Assembly (NCBI RefSeq): GCF_021390435.2
Contig: NZ_JAJVCN010000001.1
Location: 3,906,001-3,970,000 of the forward strand
Direction of reading: 5' to 3'
Origin: Kibdelosporangium philippinense
Lineage (GTDB): Bacteria; Actinomycetota; Actinomycetes; Mycobacteriales; Pseudonocardiaceae
Length of the DNA stretch: 64,000 nt
Below, one piece after another: positions 36,112 to 44,467 of this stretch. Both the position numbers and the translations under genes were made by a program. Positions within the stretch are counted from its first letter, which is position 1. Each line of letters starts with the position of its first letter. The notes beneath the pieces are model-generated. The model was given only the letters and a program-made list of their open reading frames with translations. It had not been told where the DNA came from and did not search any database.

Positions 36112-36126
36112 AGGAACACGGTAACA

Positions 36127-36150
36127 TCCTGACCGAATTTTTAGTCAGGA
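36127..36150. promoter_or_regulatory. TetR-type palindrome between deiminase and TetR genes
   Basis: TCCTGAC (36127-36133) and GTCAGGA (36144-36150) are perfect inverted arms around an AT-rich 10-base centre, 26 bases before the TetR GTG and 15 bases before the deiminase start. It is a probable operator for both divergent genes. Confidence 0.7.
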
Positions 36151-36176
36151 ACCGACCACCGCTAAGGTGACGACCC

Positions 36177-36722
36177 GTGCCCGAACGTCAGCAGCAGATC
36201 CTGGAAGCCGCGGTCCGCGTGATCGCCCGCAACGGTGTGCGTGGATTGCGGGTCGAGAAGATCTCGGCCGAGGCCGGTATCTCGACCGCGCTGATCTACT
36301 ACCACTTCGGCAACCGTGCCGGTCTGCTGCGGCACACGCTCGAATTCATCAACGACCGGGCGGCGGTTTACACCCAGCAGGTGTCGGCCGAGACTCCCCG
36401 CGCCGAGCTGGAACTGCTGCTGTCGCGAGAACTTCAGGACTCGGAAACCGTGCGGGAGAACAGCACCGCGTGGGGAGAACTGCGGGCGAGCGCTGTGTTC
36501 GACGCGGCCCTGCGGGAGCCGTTAGCCGAGTCGACCCGCATCTGGGTTGGCGAGGTCGCCGAGGTGATCGAGCGCACCAAGGCCAAAGTGGACGCTGTGG
36601 CCGTGGCGGAGCGACTGACCACATTGGTCGAAGGCTTGAGCGAAAGGTGGCTCAGCGGTTCGATGACGCTGGATCGCGCCCAAGAGTTGCTCAAGGGCGC
36701 GATCGCGAGGGAGATCGGCTAG
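36177..36722 (+). CDS. TetR-family transcriptional regulator
   Basis: A 181-residue TetR protein. The helix-turn-helix is in the first 50 residues (QQILEAAVRVIARNGV, KISAEAGISTALIYYHFGN); the rest is a helical ligand-binding domain. GTG 36177. The palindrome at 36127-36150 suggests autoregulation and control of the divergent exported deiminase. Its TAG stop shares a CTAG with the stop of the convergent FAD dehydrogenase. Confidence 0.85.
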   Translation: MPERQQQILEAAVRVIARNGVRGLRVEKISAEAGISTALIYYHFGNRAGLLRHTLEFINDRAAVYTQQVSAETPRAELELLLSRELQDSETVRENSTAWGELRASAVFDAALREPLAESTRIWVGEVAEVIERTKAKVDAVAVAERLTTLVEGLSERWLSGSMTLDRAQELLKGAIAREIG

Positions 36723-37901
36723 GCGCCTTCCCTTGCCGCGGACCGGCCAGCTTGCCGTCCCGAGAACAAGCATCCACCCAGGAACGTGCCTTCCGACGCG
36801 CGGTAGCCATGCACGCCACCGCCACCGAAACCGGCCACTTCCCCTGCGGCGTAGAGCCCAGGGATCGGGCTGCCGTTGGCACCGAGGACGCGTCCCGACA
36901 GATCCGTCTGCAAGCCGCCCAACGTCTTTCGCGTCACAATGTTCATCCGGATGGCGATCAGCGGACCGGCCGCCGAGTCGAGAATCTTGTGCAGAGCGAC
37001 CGTGCGCGCGAGGCTGTCTCCGCTGTAGGCCAATGAGTTGCGGATACCCATGATCTGGGTGTCCTTTGTGAACGGATTGTCGACCTGACTGTCCCGCAAG
37101 GCGATCTGCCGGTGCAGGTCGTCGGCATTGATCAGGTTGGCGCCGGTGAGCCGGTTCATGCCAGCAACGAGAGTGGGCAGCGAGCTGGCGATGACGAAGT
37201 CCGGACCGCGGTCCATGAACGCCTTGACCGGCGGCGGCGTGCTGTTGAACAGGCGGCTGGCCAGGTAGCCGATCAGGTCCTTGCGGGTCAGCTCGGGATT
37301 CTGTTCCGAGCCGGACAGCATGAACTCCTTGTCGATGATCCGCTTGTTCAGCACGAACCACGAATAATCGTGGCCGGTACGCATAATCAGCTCAAGAGTA
37401 CCCAGGGTGTCATAGCTCGGCACGCCAGGATTGGCAAGACGGCGCCCGTTGGCGTCGAACCACATCGAGGAAGGTGCTGCCAGAACCCGGATTCCATGGT
37501 CAGGCCATATTGGACTATGGTTGATCATGCCCTCGGTGTAGTGCCACATCCGGTCCCGGTTGACCAGCCGCGCGCCCGCAGCCTCACTGATGGCAAGCAT
37601 ACGACCGTCCACATGCGCCGGAACACCAGTGATCATGCGGCTCGGCGGGCTACCGAGGCGCGCAGGCCAGTTGCGCCGCACCGGTTCCTGGTTGCCGCCG
37701 ATACCACCGTTCCTGGTCGAGCAGCAGCACGCGGCGGCGCGCGGCGGCGAGTTCGGAGGTCGCGACAAGCCCGGCCAGCCCACCGCCGACGACGATGGCG
37801 TCGGCATCCACTTTCGGCGCGGCCACGGCTTCACCCGCGCCCAGCATGCTCAGCGCGGCGGCACCTCCGGTCGCGGCGAGCAGGTTACGGCGACTCGTCA
37901 T
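36719..37901 (-). pseudogene. Tat-exported FAD-binding dehydrogenase with a large internal deletion
   Basis: It begins MTSRRNLLAATGG, a twin-arginine signal, behind a perfect GGAGGT at 37901, then the FAD fold DADAIVVGGGLAGLVATSEL. After VLLLDQE (near 37710) the frame changes and the sequence jumps to GGIGGNQEPVRRNWPARLG, which in full-length KSTD-like dehydrogenases lies about 200 residues later. The remaining C-terminal half is well preserved (VPAHVDGRML, RMWHYTEGM, SWFVLNKRIIDKEF, GLYAAGEVAGFGGGG). Full-length relatives are about 550 residues; here roughly 600 bases are missing and the frame is broken. The substrate of the ancestral enzyme (steroid-like or other enone) is unknown. Confidence 0.8.
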
Positions 37902-38084
37902 TGAGACCTCCGGAAGTCGTTGGGCCACAAGCAGAAAACCAGGATCAACCGGACAACTGATAGGACTCGATCACCAACTGCCGGCGCCAACGTTGTGCGC
38001 CCGACACAACCGTAACCATGATCACAGTGAAAGTTAGGCAAGCCTTCCCTTACTTTGGTCGTAACGAGTGAGGAGAGGGTGTTC

Positions 38085-39440
38085 GTGAGTCGTTCCCTGC
38101 GGGTGGCGATCGTCGGTGCAGGTCCAGCCGGTATCTACGCGGCCGACTTCCTGTGCAAGTCCGACGTGGACGTCGATGTCGATATCTTCGAACGGATGCC
38201 CGCGCCGTTCGGGCTGATCCGCTACGGCGTAGCCCCCGACCATCCCCGGATCAAAGGAATCGTCGACGCCCTGCACCGAGTGCTGGACAAACCCGGCGTG
38301 CGACTGTTCGGAAACGTCGACTACGGAACAGACCTGAAGCTCGACGACCTCCGCGAGTTCTACGACGCGGTGATCTTCGCGACCGGCGCGACCAAAGACC
38401 GCCCACTGGACATCCCAGGCATCGACCTGGACGGAAGCTACGGCGCGGCGGACTTCGTGTCCTGGTACGACGGCCACCCCAGCGTGCCACGAACCTGGCC
38501 CCTGCACGCATCCAGCGTGGCAGTGCTCGGAGTAGGCAACGTCGCCCTCGACATCGCCCGCGTACTGGCAAAGTCAGCAGAAGAACTGCTGTCCACGGAG
38601 ATCCCGGACAACGTCTTCGAAGGACTGCACGGCAGCGCGGTGACGGATGTGCATGTCTTTGGCAGGCGCGGGCCCGCGCAGGCCAAGTTCACGCCACTGG
38701 AGTTGCGGGAACTGGACCACTCCCCGTACTTCGAGGTCGTGGTAGACCCCGAGGACATCGAATTCGACGACGGGTCGATGACCGCGATCCGCGGGTCCAA
38801 ACAGGTCGACATGGTCGTGAAAACGTTGCAGGAGTGGGCAATTCGGGATCGCCGCCCGCATACGCGGCGGTTGCATCTGCACTTCTTCCACTCCCCTGTC
38901 TCAGTGCTGGGGGCCGATGGCAAGGTGACTGGCCTTCGGACCGAACGGACCGAGCTGACCGGGGATGGGAACGTCCGGGGTACTGGACGGTTCCATGACT
39001 GGGATGTTCAAGGGGTTTACCGGGCGGTTGGATACCTGCCGTCCCATCTGGCCGATCTGCCTTTCGACCACGATTCTGGGACCGTGCCGCATGCGGCTGG
39101 CCGGGTGTTGGACATTGATGAGAACCAGCTTGAGGGGGTTTATGTCACCGGATGGATCAAGCGGGGGCCGGTGGGGTTGATTGGGCATACGAAGGGGGAT
39201 GCTTCCGAGACTGTGGCCAGCTTGCTGACCGATACGCCCAATATGGCTGTGGCTCCGCAGCGTCATCCTGGGGCTGTTACGGAATTCCTTGCGGCGCGCG
39301 GGGTTTCGTATACGACTTGGGATGGGTGGTTGCGGTTGGACGCTCATGAGCGGGCTCTTGGCGCTGAGCGGGGTCGGGAACGGATCAAGGTGGTTGAGCA
39401 CGAGGAGATGGTTCGGGTTTCTCGGGGCGGGGACAGCTGA
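38085..39440 (+). CDS. fprA: FprA-type ferredoxin-NADP reductase
   Basis: A 451-residue adrenodoxin-reductase-like flavoprotein. FAD site VAIVGAGPAGIYAADFL at the N-terminus, FGLIRYGVAPDHP (family signature), NADP site VAVLGVGNVALDIAR, FGRRGPAQAKFTPLEL, and the C-terminal TGWIKRGPVGLIGHTKGDA. It passes electrons between NADPH and ferredoxin, for example to cytochromes P450. GTG 38085 is chosen because AGGAGAGGG stands 7 bases before it; GTG 38055 lacks a ribosome site. Its 3' flank enters composite repeat copy 2. Confidence 0.9.
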   Translation: MSRSLRVAIVGAGPAGIYAADFLCKSDVDVDVDIFERMPAPFGLIRYGVAPDHPRIKGIVDALHRVLDKPGVRLFGNVDYGTDLKLDDLREFYDAVIFATGATKDRPLDIPGIDLDGSYGAADFVSWYDGHPSVPRTWPLHASSVAVLGVGNVALDIARVLAKSAEELLSTEIPDNVFEGLHGSAVTDVHVFGRRGPAQAKFTPLELRELDHSPYFEVVVDPEDIEFDDGSMTAIRGSKQVDMVVKTLQEWAIRDRRPHTRRLHLHFFHSPVSVLGADGKVTGLRTERTELTGDGNVRGTGRFHDWDVQGVYRAVGYLPSHLADLPFDHDSGTVPHAAGRVLDIDENQLEGVYVTGWIKRGPVGLIGHTKGDASETVASLLTDTPNMAVAPQRHPGAVTEFLAARGVSYTTWDGWLRLDAHERALGAERGRERIKVVEHEEMVRVSRGGDS

Positions 39441-39540
39441 TTCGCGGCTTTTCCTCGGTTGGGCTTCCTTCCAGCTTGGTTGCTTGCGCGGTTGAGCTTT
39501 GCACCCAGCTTGGTTGCTATTGTCTGGCTTCGGCTTCGGT

Positions 39541-40405
39541 GTGGTTGTTGTGGCTTTGTTCCTGTTCCAGTGTTTCGGTGGTCGCCGTGGCTCGATTTGA
39601 CATGGGAACCCCGCGCGACAATGCCACTGACTTAAGCATTCCAGCTGGTCGCAAGCGGCGGCAGGTCGACGGTCGGCGACATTTCATGTCCACAATGGAC
39701 GGTCTGCTGTCACATAAGTCCCACTCGCCACGCGCGTCACACCTGTTACCCGGGTTGACGCCGTGAAGGCCACCCTCGCGGCATCTAACGCCAATGCCAG
39801 GAACTTAGGGTTCGGGGTTTGGTCGGATGCCTGGGGCGTGCGCGAGCCGTCGACCTGCGAAGATTTGTGGCTGACACGGCTGGGTTGCTGCTGAGACTGG
39901 GGTGCCGCGGCGAGGGCGCCGGGCATGTGCGTCACCTTGAGGGGTATGAGGGCCGAGTTCGCTGCGTTGAGCGCAGTCAAGGTGGCCTTCACGGCATCAG
40001 GTTCCGTCGCAGGTGGGACTGATGTTACACGTGTGACTAACGAGGCGAATTTCCGTCCTTAATAGACCTTGAGATGCTCGAAAGCGCCAGGCCACGGACT
40101 TGGTTAAGTTCCTGGCATTGGCACCCAACGCCCCAAAAGTTCCCCTCACGGACCGTCGCGGGCCTGAATGAAGGCCACTGTGGACAGTGAGCCGACCATC
40201 AGTGGCGCGGCCACACCTTGCTTGCGGGCTGGGTCACCCGCGTTCCGCACCTCTGGAGATCAACCTCGAGCCCCACTCCTGCAGGTCACCTCTGAAGTGC
40301 GAGAACTCTCTCAAGTCAGTGGCATTGCCGCGCCGGGTTCCGATGTCAAATCGAGCCACGGCGACCACCGAAACGCTGGAACAGGAACAAAGCCACAACA
40401 ACCAC
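39541..40405. repeat. Composite dispersed repeat, copy 2, inverted relative to copy 1
   Basis: The arms 39541-39633 and 40313-40405 match the arms of 19413-19934. The left half (39541 to about 39790) matches the right half of copy 1 reversed (both continue with CTTAAGCATTC after the arm); the right half (about 40123-40405) matches the left half of copy 1 reversed (TTCAGAGGT, CTGCAGG). So the copy is the same unit in opposite orientation, 20 kb away, enlarged by a 334-bp nested insertion. It too lies between convergent genes (fprA and the DsbA-like gene), with degenerate CAACCAAGCTGGAAGC-like units outside. Confidence 0.8.
39789..40122. mobile_element. Nested 334-bp insertion with perfect 18-bp inverted termini
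   Basis: GCCAATGCCAGGAACTTA (39789-39806) and TAAGTTCCTGGCATTGGC (40105-40122) are exact inverted copies. Copy 1 of the host repeat lacks this segment and provides the empty site: its GCATCCAACGC corresponds to both GCATCTAACGCC on the left and GCACCCAACGCC on the right here, so a short target duplication of about 8-12 bases is likely. No transposase is encoded; it looks like a MITE. It contains its own copy of the GGTGGCCTTCACGGC segment found in the host repeat. Confidence 0.7.
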
Positions 40406-40547
40406 ACCGAAATCCAAAGCCAAAAATAGCAACCAAGCTGGGAACCGAAGTCAAACCACACAAGCAACCACGCTGGAAGCAAAACCCAAACTCCAACCGG
40501 CCACGCTGGAAGCAAACCGAACCAGCAACCGACAATCCCAAAAGCGG

Positions 40548-41273
40548 CTACTTCTTCAACCGGCGACTCCCGCCATGCCAATCCTCCTGAACCCCAACCT
40601 CACCAGCAGGAACCCCAAAAGCAGGCAACTGAGGCTGTTCCCGCAAGCTCCGCTTCAACTCAGCGAAACCAGGGAACCGCGCCAAAGCAACCACGTGCTC
40701 CCAAAGCTCAAGGGCCTCGGCCTCCCCCGGCAGCCGACTGATCACGGGCCCGAACAGAGCCTTCCCCTCAGGCGGCGCGAAGTGCAAGATCGGCGTCCCG
40801 ACATCCTTGCCGGTCAAGCCCAATGCCTCATCAGTCTCAGCCCGAATCACGGTATCCCAAGAAGCATCGTCCAAAGCGGACCCATACTCCGTCGGCAACC
40901 CATTGCGCGCCAACACTTCAGCAGCCAAACCCTCAATTCCGCGATACGCCGCAGCCGCCGAACCTCCAGGCACCGGGTCGCGCTCGAAAGTCTCCTGACC
41001 AAGCACCTCATAGAAGCCGCCAACCGCGTCCGCGCCTTCGGAGGAGCGAATCCGCGCCGCCACGCGCAGCAGCTTCAGGCCAGCAGTGTGCGATTCTTCG
41101 TACTCCGGCGGGAAGTGGGCCGCGTAGTCAACCCCGCTGTTGACCATCCGAAGCGAAATAAACCGCCATTCGACGGCATAGGAACGTTGCCGCTGAACGA
41201 TCCGGACCCACTTGCTCGTCATCCACGCGAACGGGCACACCGGGTCGAAGTAGAAGTGCAGGTCGGCCATCAT
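40548..41273 (-). CDS. DsbA-family oxidoreductase-like protein
   Basis: A 241-residue thioredoxin-fold protein of the DsbA/FrnE/HCCA-isomerase group without a signal peptide. The active-site region is DPVCPFAW, a CPxA version with a single cysteine, so classic disulfide exchange is unlikely and a glutathione/mycothiol-dependent or isomerase function is possible. GTPILHFAPPEG carries the cis-Pro of the fold. It is 10 bases downstream of the HxlR gene and forms an operon with it. The start is one of two adjacent ATGs (41273 or 41270). Confidence 0.8.
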   Translation of the reverse strand: MMADLHFYFDPVCPFAWMTSKWVRIVQRQRSYAVEWRFISLRMVNSGVDYAAHFPPEYEESHTAGLKLLRVAARIRSSEGADAVGGFYEVLGQETFERDPVPGGSAAAAYRGIEGLAAEVLARNGLPTEYGSALDDASWDTVIRAETDEALGLTGKDVGTPILHFAPPEGKALFGPVISRLPGEAEALELWEHVVALARFPGFAELKRSLREQPQLPAFGVPAGEVGVQEDWHGGSRRLKK

Positions 41274-41283
41274 CCGAGGCTAG

Positions 41284-41733
41284 CTAGTCCGGAGCCCGCT
41301 GCGCCACCAGGCGATCCGGTGACACCACGCCGCCATCAGCGGCCACGAAAGCAAGCCGAGCCTCCGAGGACGAGTCCTCAAAGAACCGCGGCGAAGTCCC
41401 TCCGGGCCGGGGCCGGAACTCACGCCCCCAGGCCCCCAAAGCCGCGATCACCAAGCTCAGGCTCCACCCTGCCTCGGTGAGAACGTATTCGTCACGCATC
41501 CGGGCCCCGGCATCCTGGTAGCTACGCCGGACCATCAAACCCTCGTCGACCAGGAAAGCCAGGCGTTTGGCCAGGATGTTCGGCGCCACGCCGAGGCCGT
41601 CGCGAAACTCCTGGAACCGCGTCGACCCCAGCACCAAGGCGTCACGCACGATCAGCAGCGTCCAACTATCCCCGAGCACTTCAAGACTTCGGGCGATGGA
41701 GCAGGTCGAGTCCTTGCCGAGTGCCTTCGACAT
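41284..41733 (-). CDS. HxlR-family transcriptional regulator
   Basis: A 149-residue single-domain HxlR protein: CSIARSLEVLGDSWTLLIVR with the conserved Cys, RFQEFRDGLGVAPNILAKRL as the recognition helix region, then EYVLTEAGWSL. HxlR proteins often sense thiol or electrophile stress through that Cys, which fits the DsbA-like partner downstream. It is divergent from an MFS gene across 83 bases that hold inverted TGAGTTGC elements. Confidence 0.85.
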   Translation of the reverse strand: MSKALGKDSTCSIARSLEVLGDSWTLLIVRDALVLGSTRFQEFRDGLGVAPNILAKRLAFLVDEGLMVRRSYQDAGARMRDEYVLTEAGWSLSLVIAALGAWGREFRPRPGGTSPRFFEDSSSEARLAFVAADGGVVSPDRLVAQRAPD

Positions 41734-41750
41734 GCCACCAGCATACGGGA

Positions 41751-41799
41751 TGAGTTGCGCAACGCTACTCAGCCCAGCTAGATTGCGCGGAGCAACTCA
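41751..41799. promoter_or_regulatory. Inverted TGAGTTGC / GCAACTCA sites between HxlR and MFS genes
   Basis: TGAGTTGC (41751-41758) overlaps the perfect palindrome GTTGCGCAAC (41754-41763); the exact complement GCAACTCA recurs at 41792-41799. Both sites flank the divergent promoters and probably bind the HxlR protein. Confidence 0.55.
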
Positions 41800-41816
41800 G
41801 CTGAAGGAGTCCTCCC

Positions 41817-43028
41817 GTGTTCAGCAATCGCGGCAGTTTCTGGACCGCGGGCGCCGTGGTCGCGCTCGCGCTGTGGACCAGCGCGTGCCCGACCATGACC
41901 TACCCGCTCTACCAGGCCGAATGGCACGTCTCGACCGCCACCGTGACCTGGATCTTCGCCGCTTATCCGATCGCGCTGATCCCGGTTTTGATCATCTTCG
42001 GCGACCTGTCGGATCACATCGGGCGACGAGCCGCGATGGCCCTCGGATTGCTCGCTGAGCTCATCGGCGTGCTGCTGTTCGCGGTCGCCACGGACGTGAC
42101 CTGGCTGCTGGTAGGCCGCGCGTTCATGGGCCTGGGCGTCGGGTTGTCGCTCAGTCCAGCCAACGTGGCGATGGTCGAGTTCAGCGCGCCCGGCCAGGAG
42201 AAACGAGCCGGGGCGATCGGCACCGCGATCTCCGCGATGGGCATCGCGCTGGCGATGATCGTCGGCGGAGCGTTGACGGAGTACGCGCCCTACCCGCTGC
42301 GCCTGAACTTCGTCGTCCTGGCCATCGTGATCGCCGCCGTGATTTTGTTCGTGCTGCGCATGCCGCGCCACACCCGAGACGAGACAACCGAAAGGTGGCG
42401 CGTACGCCCGATCATCATCCCGCGTGGCAGTCGCGGGATCTTCGCGGCAGGTTCGCTCATCTTCGCTTCGTCGTTCCTGCTCGGCTCGATCGTCCTGCCG
42501 CTCGGTGCCAAGATCGCCCAGCAGCTCGCAGGCTCGACGAACGCGCTGGTCACGGGCGCGCTGCTGTCTATTTTCGCAGGCTGCGTCACGCTCAACGCCT
42601 TGCTCGCACGCCGCCTGGAAGTCTGGACCATGCTGACGCTTGGCGCGGTCGGTTCGATCATGGCGGTGTGGCTGTTCGTGCTCACCGGCACGTCGCACTC
42701 TTTGGTTGTTTTCTTCCTCGCGTCAGCCACCGCGGGCGTGGCGTACGCCTTCGACTTCGCCGGTGGCCTGACTGTTCTCAGCAAGTACGCAGCACCGCAT
42801 CACCGCGCGAGCATGGTCTCCGGCGGTTACCTGATCGGCTATCTCGCCCAAGGGATAGGCGCCCCTGTCCTTGGCATGATTGTCACAGGACAGGGGCTGA
42901 TGTCCGGACTGCTTGACGGCGCGGGCGCTTACACCGTCTTCTTCGGTGTTGCTCTGGTCACGGGCGTTGTTGTACTGCGGTCAATCCATCGCCGGACGGC
43001 TAGTTCAGCCCTTCTTCCCACAACCTGA
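41817..43028 (+). CDS. MFS transporter (12 helices)
   Basis: A 403-residue major facilitator with the loop 2-3 motif GDLSDHIGRRAAMALG and helix-5 region GTAISAMGIALAMIVGGAL. It resembles drug or metabolite efflux pumps. GTG 41817 follows GAAGGAG. Divergent from, and probably repressed by, the HxlR gene; with the DsbA-like protein it could form an electrophile-detoxification unit (inference). Its end overlaps the convergent HesB-like gene by 29 bases. Confidence 0.85.
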   Translation: MFSNRGSFWTAGAVVALALWTSACPTMTYPLYQAEWHVSTATVTWIFAAYPIALIPVLIIFGDLSDHIGRRAAMALGLLAELIGVLLFAVATDVTWLLVGRAFMGLGVGLSLSPANVAMVEFSAPGQEKRAGAIGTAISAMGIALAMIVGGALTEYAPYPLRLNFVVLAIVIAAVILFVLRMPRHTRDETTERWRVRPIIIPRGSRGIFAAGSLIFASSFLLGSIVLPLGAKIAQQLAGSTNALVTGALLSIFAGCVTLNALLARRLEVWTMLTLGAVGSIMAVWLFVLTGTSHSLVVFFLASATAGVAYAFDFAGGLTVLSKYAAPHHRASMVSGGYLIGYLAQGIGAPVLGMIVTGQGLMSGLLDGAGAYTVFFGVALVTGVVVLRSIHRRTASSALLPTT

Positions 43029-43296
43029 ATCGCGGGCAGCCATCCACATCGACTTCGGCGGTCAGCATCTTGTCGTCGAGATACCGTGCCGCTGTCTGGT
43101 CGAGATACACCCGCGCGCCCTTCTGCGCGAGAACTTGATCACCGTCGAACGGGCAGTCGACAAGTTCTGCCGACAGGTTCGCTCCCTCTGGGGAGGTTTT
43201 CACCGCCGCGATACGGACACCCGCGGCGTTCGGCAGATTACTCGCCGAAGTGATCGCACTGACAACCTCAACTGCTATCGGGGTAAGCACCAGCAT
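43000..43296 (-). CDS. HesB/IscA-like protein lacking the cysteine triad
   Basis: A 98-residue protein with the A-type carrier fold (MLVLTPIAVEVVSAITSA, GVRIAAVKTS, KGARVYLDQTAARYLDDK). True IscA/HesB proteins bind iron-sulfur clusters through three conserved cysteines; here only Cys residues in VDCPFDGD and DGCPRF are present and not in the usual places, so cluster transfer is doubtful. Many actinobacteria have such Cys-poor paralogues. ATG 43296 is preferred over ATG 43305 because AGGGTG is placed correctly. Confidence 0.75.
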   Translation of the reverse strand: MLVLTPIAVEVVSAITSASNLPNAAGVRIAAVKTSPEGANLSAELVDCPFDGDQVLAQKGARVYLDQTAARYLDDKMLTAEVDVDGCPRFRLWEEGLN

Positions 43297-43398
43297 GGAA
43301 ATCACCCTTTCGCAGAGGCAATTCGCTTAAGTCTACCTGTTTCGGCACGTCCGTAGCGTGGTAGCCGATGAACGACACGCCGGCCATTGGAGTCACTG

Positions 43399-44295
43399 AT
43401 GTCCACAGTAGAGCGTCCCGTGATCGTCGCTGGCTACGACGGTTCCGCCGCGGCCCACCAAGCGGTCATGTGGGCGGCCGGGGAAGCCGCGAGCCGGCGG
43501 ATCGGGCTCGTCGTCATCCAGGCCGTCGGCATGCCCGCATTGCCGGAAGTCTCGCCGACACCGGCACTCTGGGTCGCGCCACAGTTCAATGTGGACCAAC
43601 AGAAGGCGCTACTCGATCATGCCGCGAGCGAGTTGGAAAGCATCGCCGACGCCTGCCGCAAGGCACACCCCGGGCTTGCGGTCACGCCACACGCGGTGTC
43701 CGGTCGTGGTCCGGAAACCCTTGCCGAAACAGCGTCCGAAGCCGAGCTACTGGTCATCGGTCCATCTGGCCGGACCGCGTTGCCACGAGTGCTGCTCGGC
43801 TCGACAGCCTCCGAACTCATGTACACCTACCAGCGCCCGATCGTGATCGTGCGACAGGACTCCCCCGGCAAGGGGGTTGTCGTGGGCATCGATGGGTCGA
43901 ACACAAGCGCCGTCGACTTCGCGTTCGATTTCGCCGACCGGCATGGGCACGAACTGCTGGCCGTGCACGCGTGGTCCGATCTTCCACTCGACGCGTTGGC
44001 GCCCGTGCGCACATGGGATTACGCCTGGCAGGACATCCACGACAAAGCAGAGCAGATGTTCGTCGAGTCGCTCGCTGGCCACCGGAAACGTCATCCCGAT
44101 GTCGACGTCCGTCAGGTGATCTCGCCCGACCGGCCCGCCCACGCCCTGATCGAACATGCCCAGGATGCCGCGTTGCTCGTTGTAGGTAGTCACGGGCGAG
44201 GCGCGTTGAAACGCGCGCTGCTCGGCTCGGTCAGCCATTCAGTCGCCAATCACGCGCCGTGCCCCGTGGCGATCGTGCGCTCGCCTGACGCGTGA
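43399..44295 (+). CDS. Universal stress protein with two UspA domains
   Basis: A 298-residue tandem UspA protein. Domain 1 (about 5-140) begins VIVAGYDGSAAAHQA and ends LLVIGPSGRTALPRVLLGSTASEL; domain 2 (about 148-295) begins VVVGIDGSNTSAVDFA and ends LLVVGSHGRGALKRALLGSVSHSV. Both carry the G-2x-G-9x-G(S/T) ATP-binding pattern. Such proteins accompany dormancy and hypoxia responses in actinobacteria. ATG 43399 is chosen over the GTG-like codons upstream because homology starts there. Confidence 0.85.
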   Translation: MSTVERPVIVAGYDGSAAAHQAVMWAAGEAASRRIGLVVIQAVGMPALPEVSPTPALWVAPQFNVDQQKALLDHAASELESIADACRKAHPGLAVTPHAVSGRGPETLAETASEAELLVIGPSGRTALPRVLLGSTASELMYTYQRPIVIVRQDSPGKGVVVGIDGSNTSAVDFAFDFADRHGHELLAVHAWSDLPLDALAPVRTWDYAWQDIHDKAEQMFVESLAGHRKRHPDVDVRQVISPDRPAHALIEHAQDAALLVVGSHGRGALKRALLGSVSHSVANHAPCPVAIVRSPDA

Positions 44296-44467
44296 GGTCG
44301 GGCTGTTCGGGATCCAGTTCGCTTCAAGCATTCTGCTGTCACCGGAGACCAACCGATGGGTCACCATCGGGCTTTCGGTTGTCTACATTGGCCTCGCGGT
44401 TCTCCGGTTCGCGTTGCGCTATCGGGACGTGCGCAAGCTCAGCCGTGACGGCTTGTGCGCCGCATGA
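44296..44467 (+). pseudogene. Orphan fragment of a small membrane protein
   Basis: Directly after the universal stress gene, one frame reads GLFGIQFASSILLSPETNRW followed by a hydrophobic helix (TIGLSVVYIGLAVLRFALRY) and a basic tail to a stop at 44465-44467. No start codon or ribosome site precedes it in that frame, and its end overlaps the phosphatase gene on the other strand. It looks like the tail of a lost membrane protein; the family is not known to me. Confidence 0.35.
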
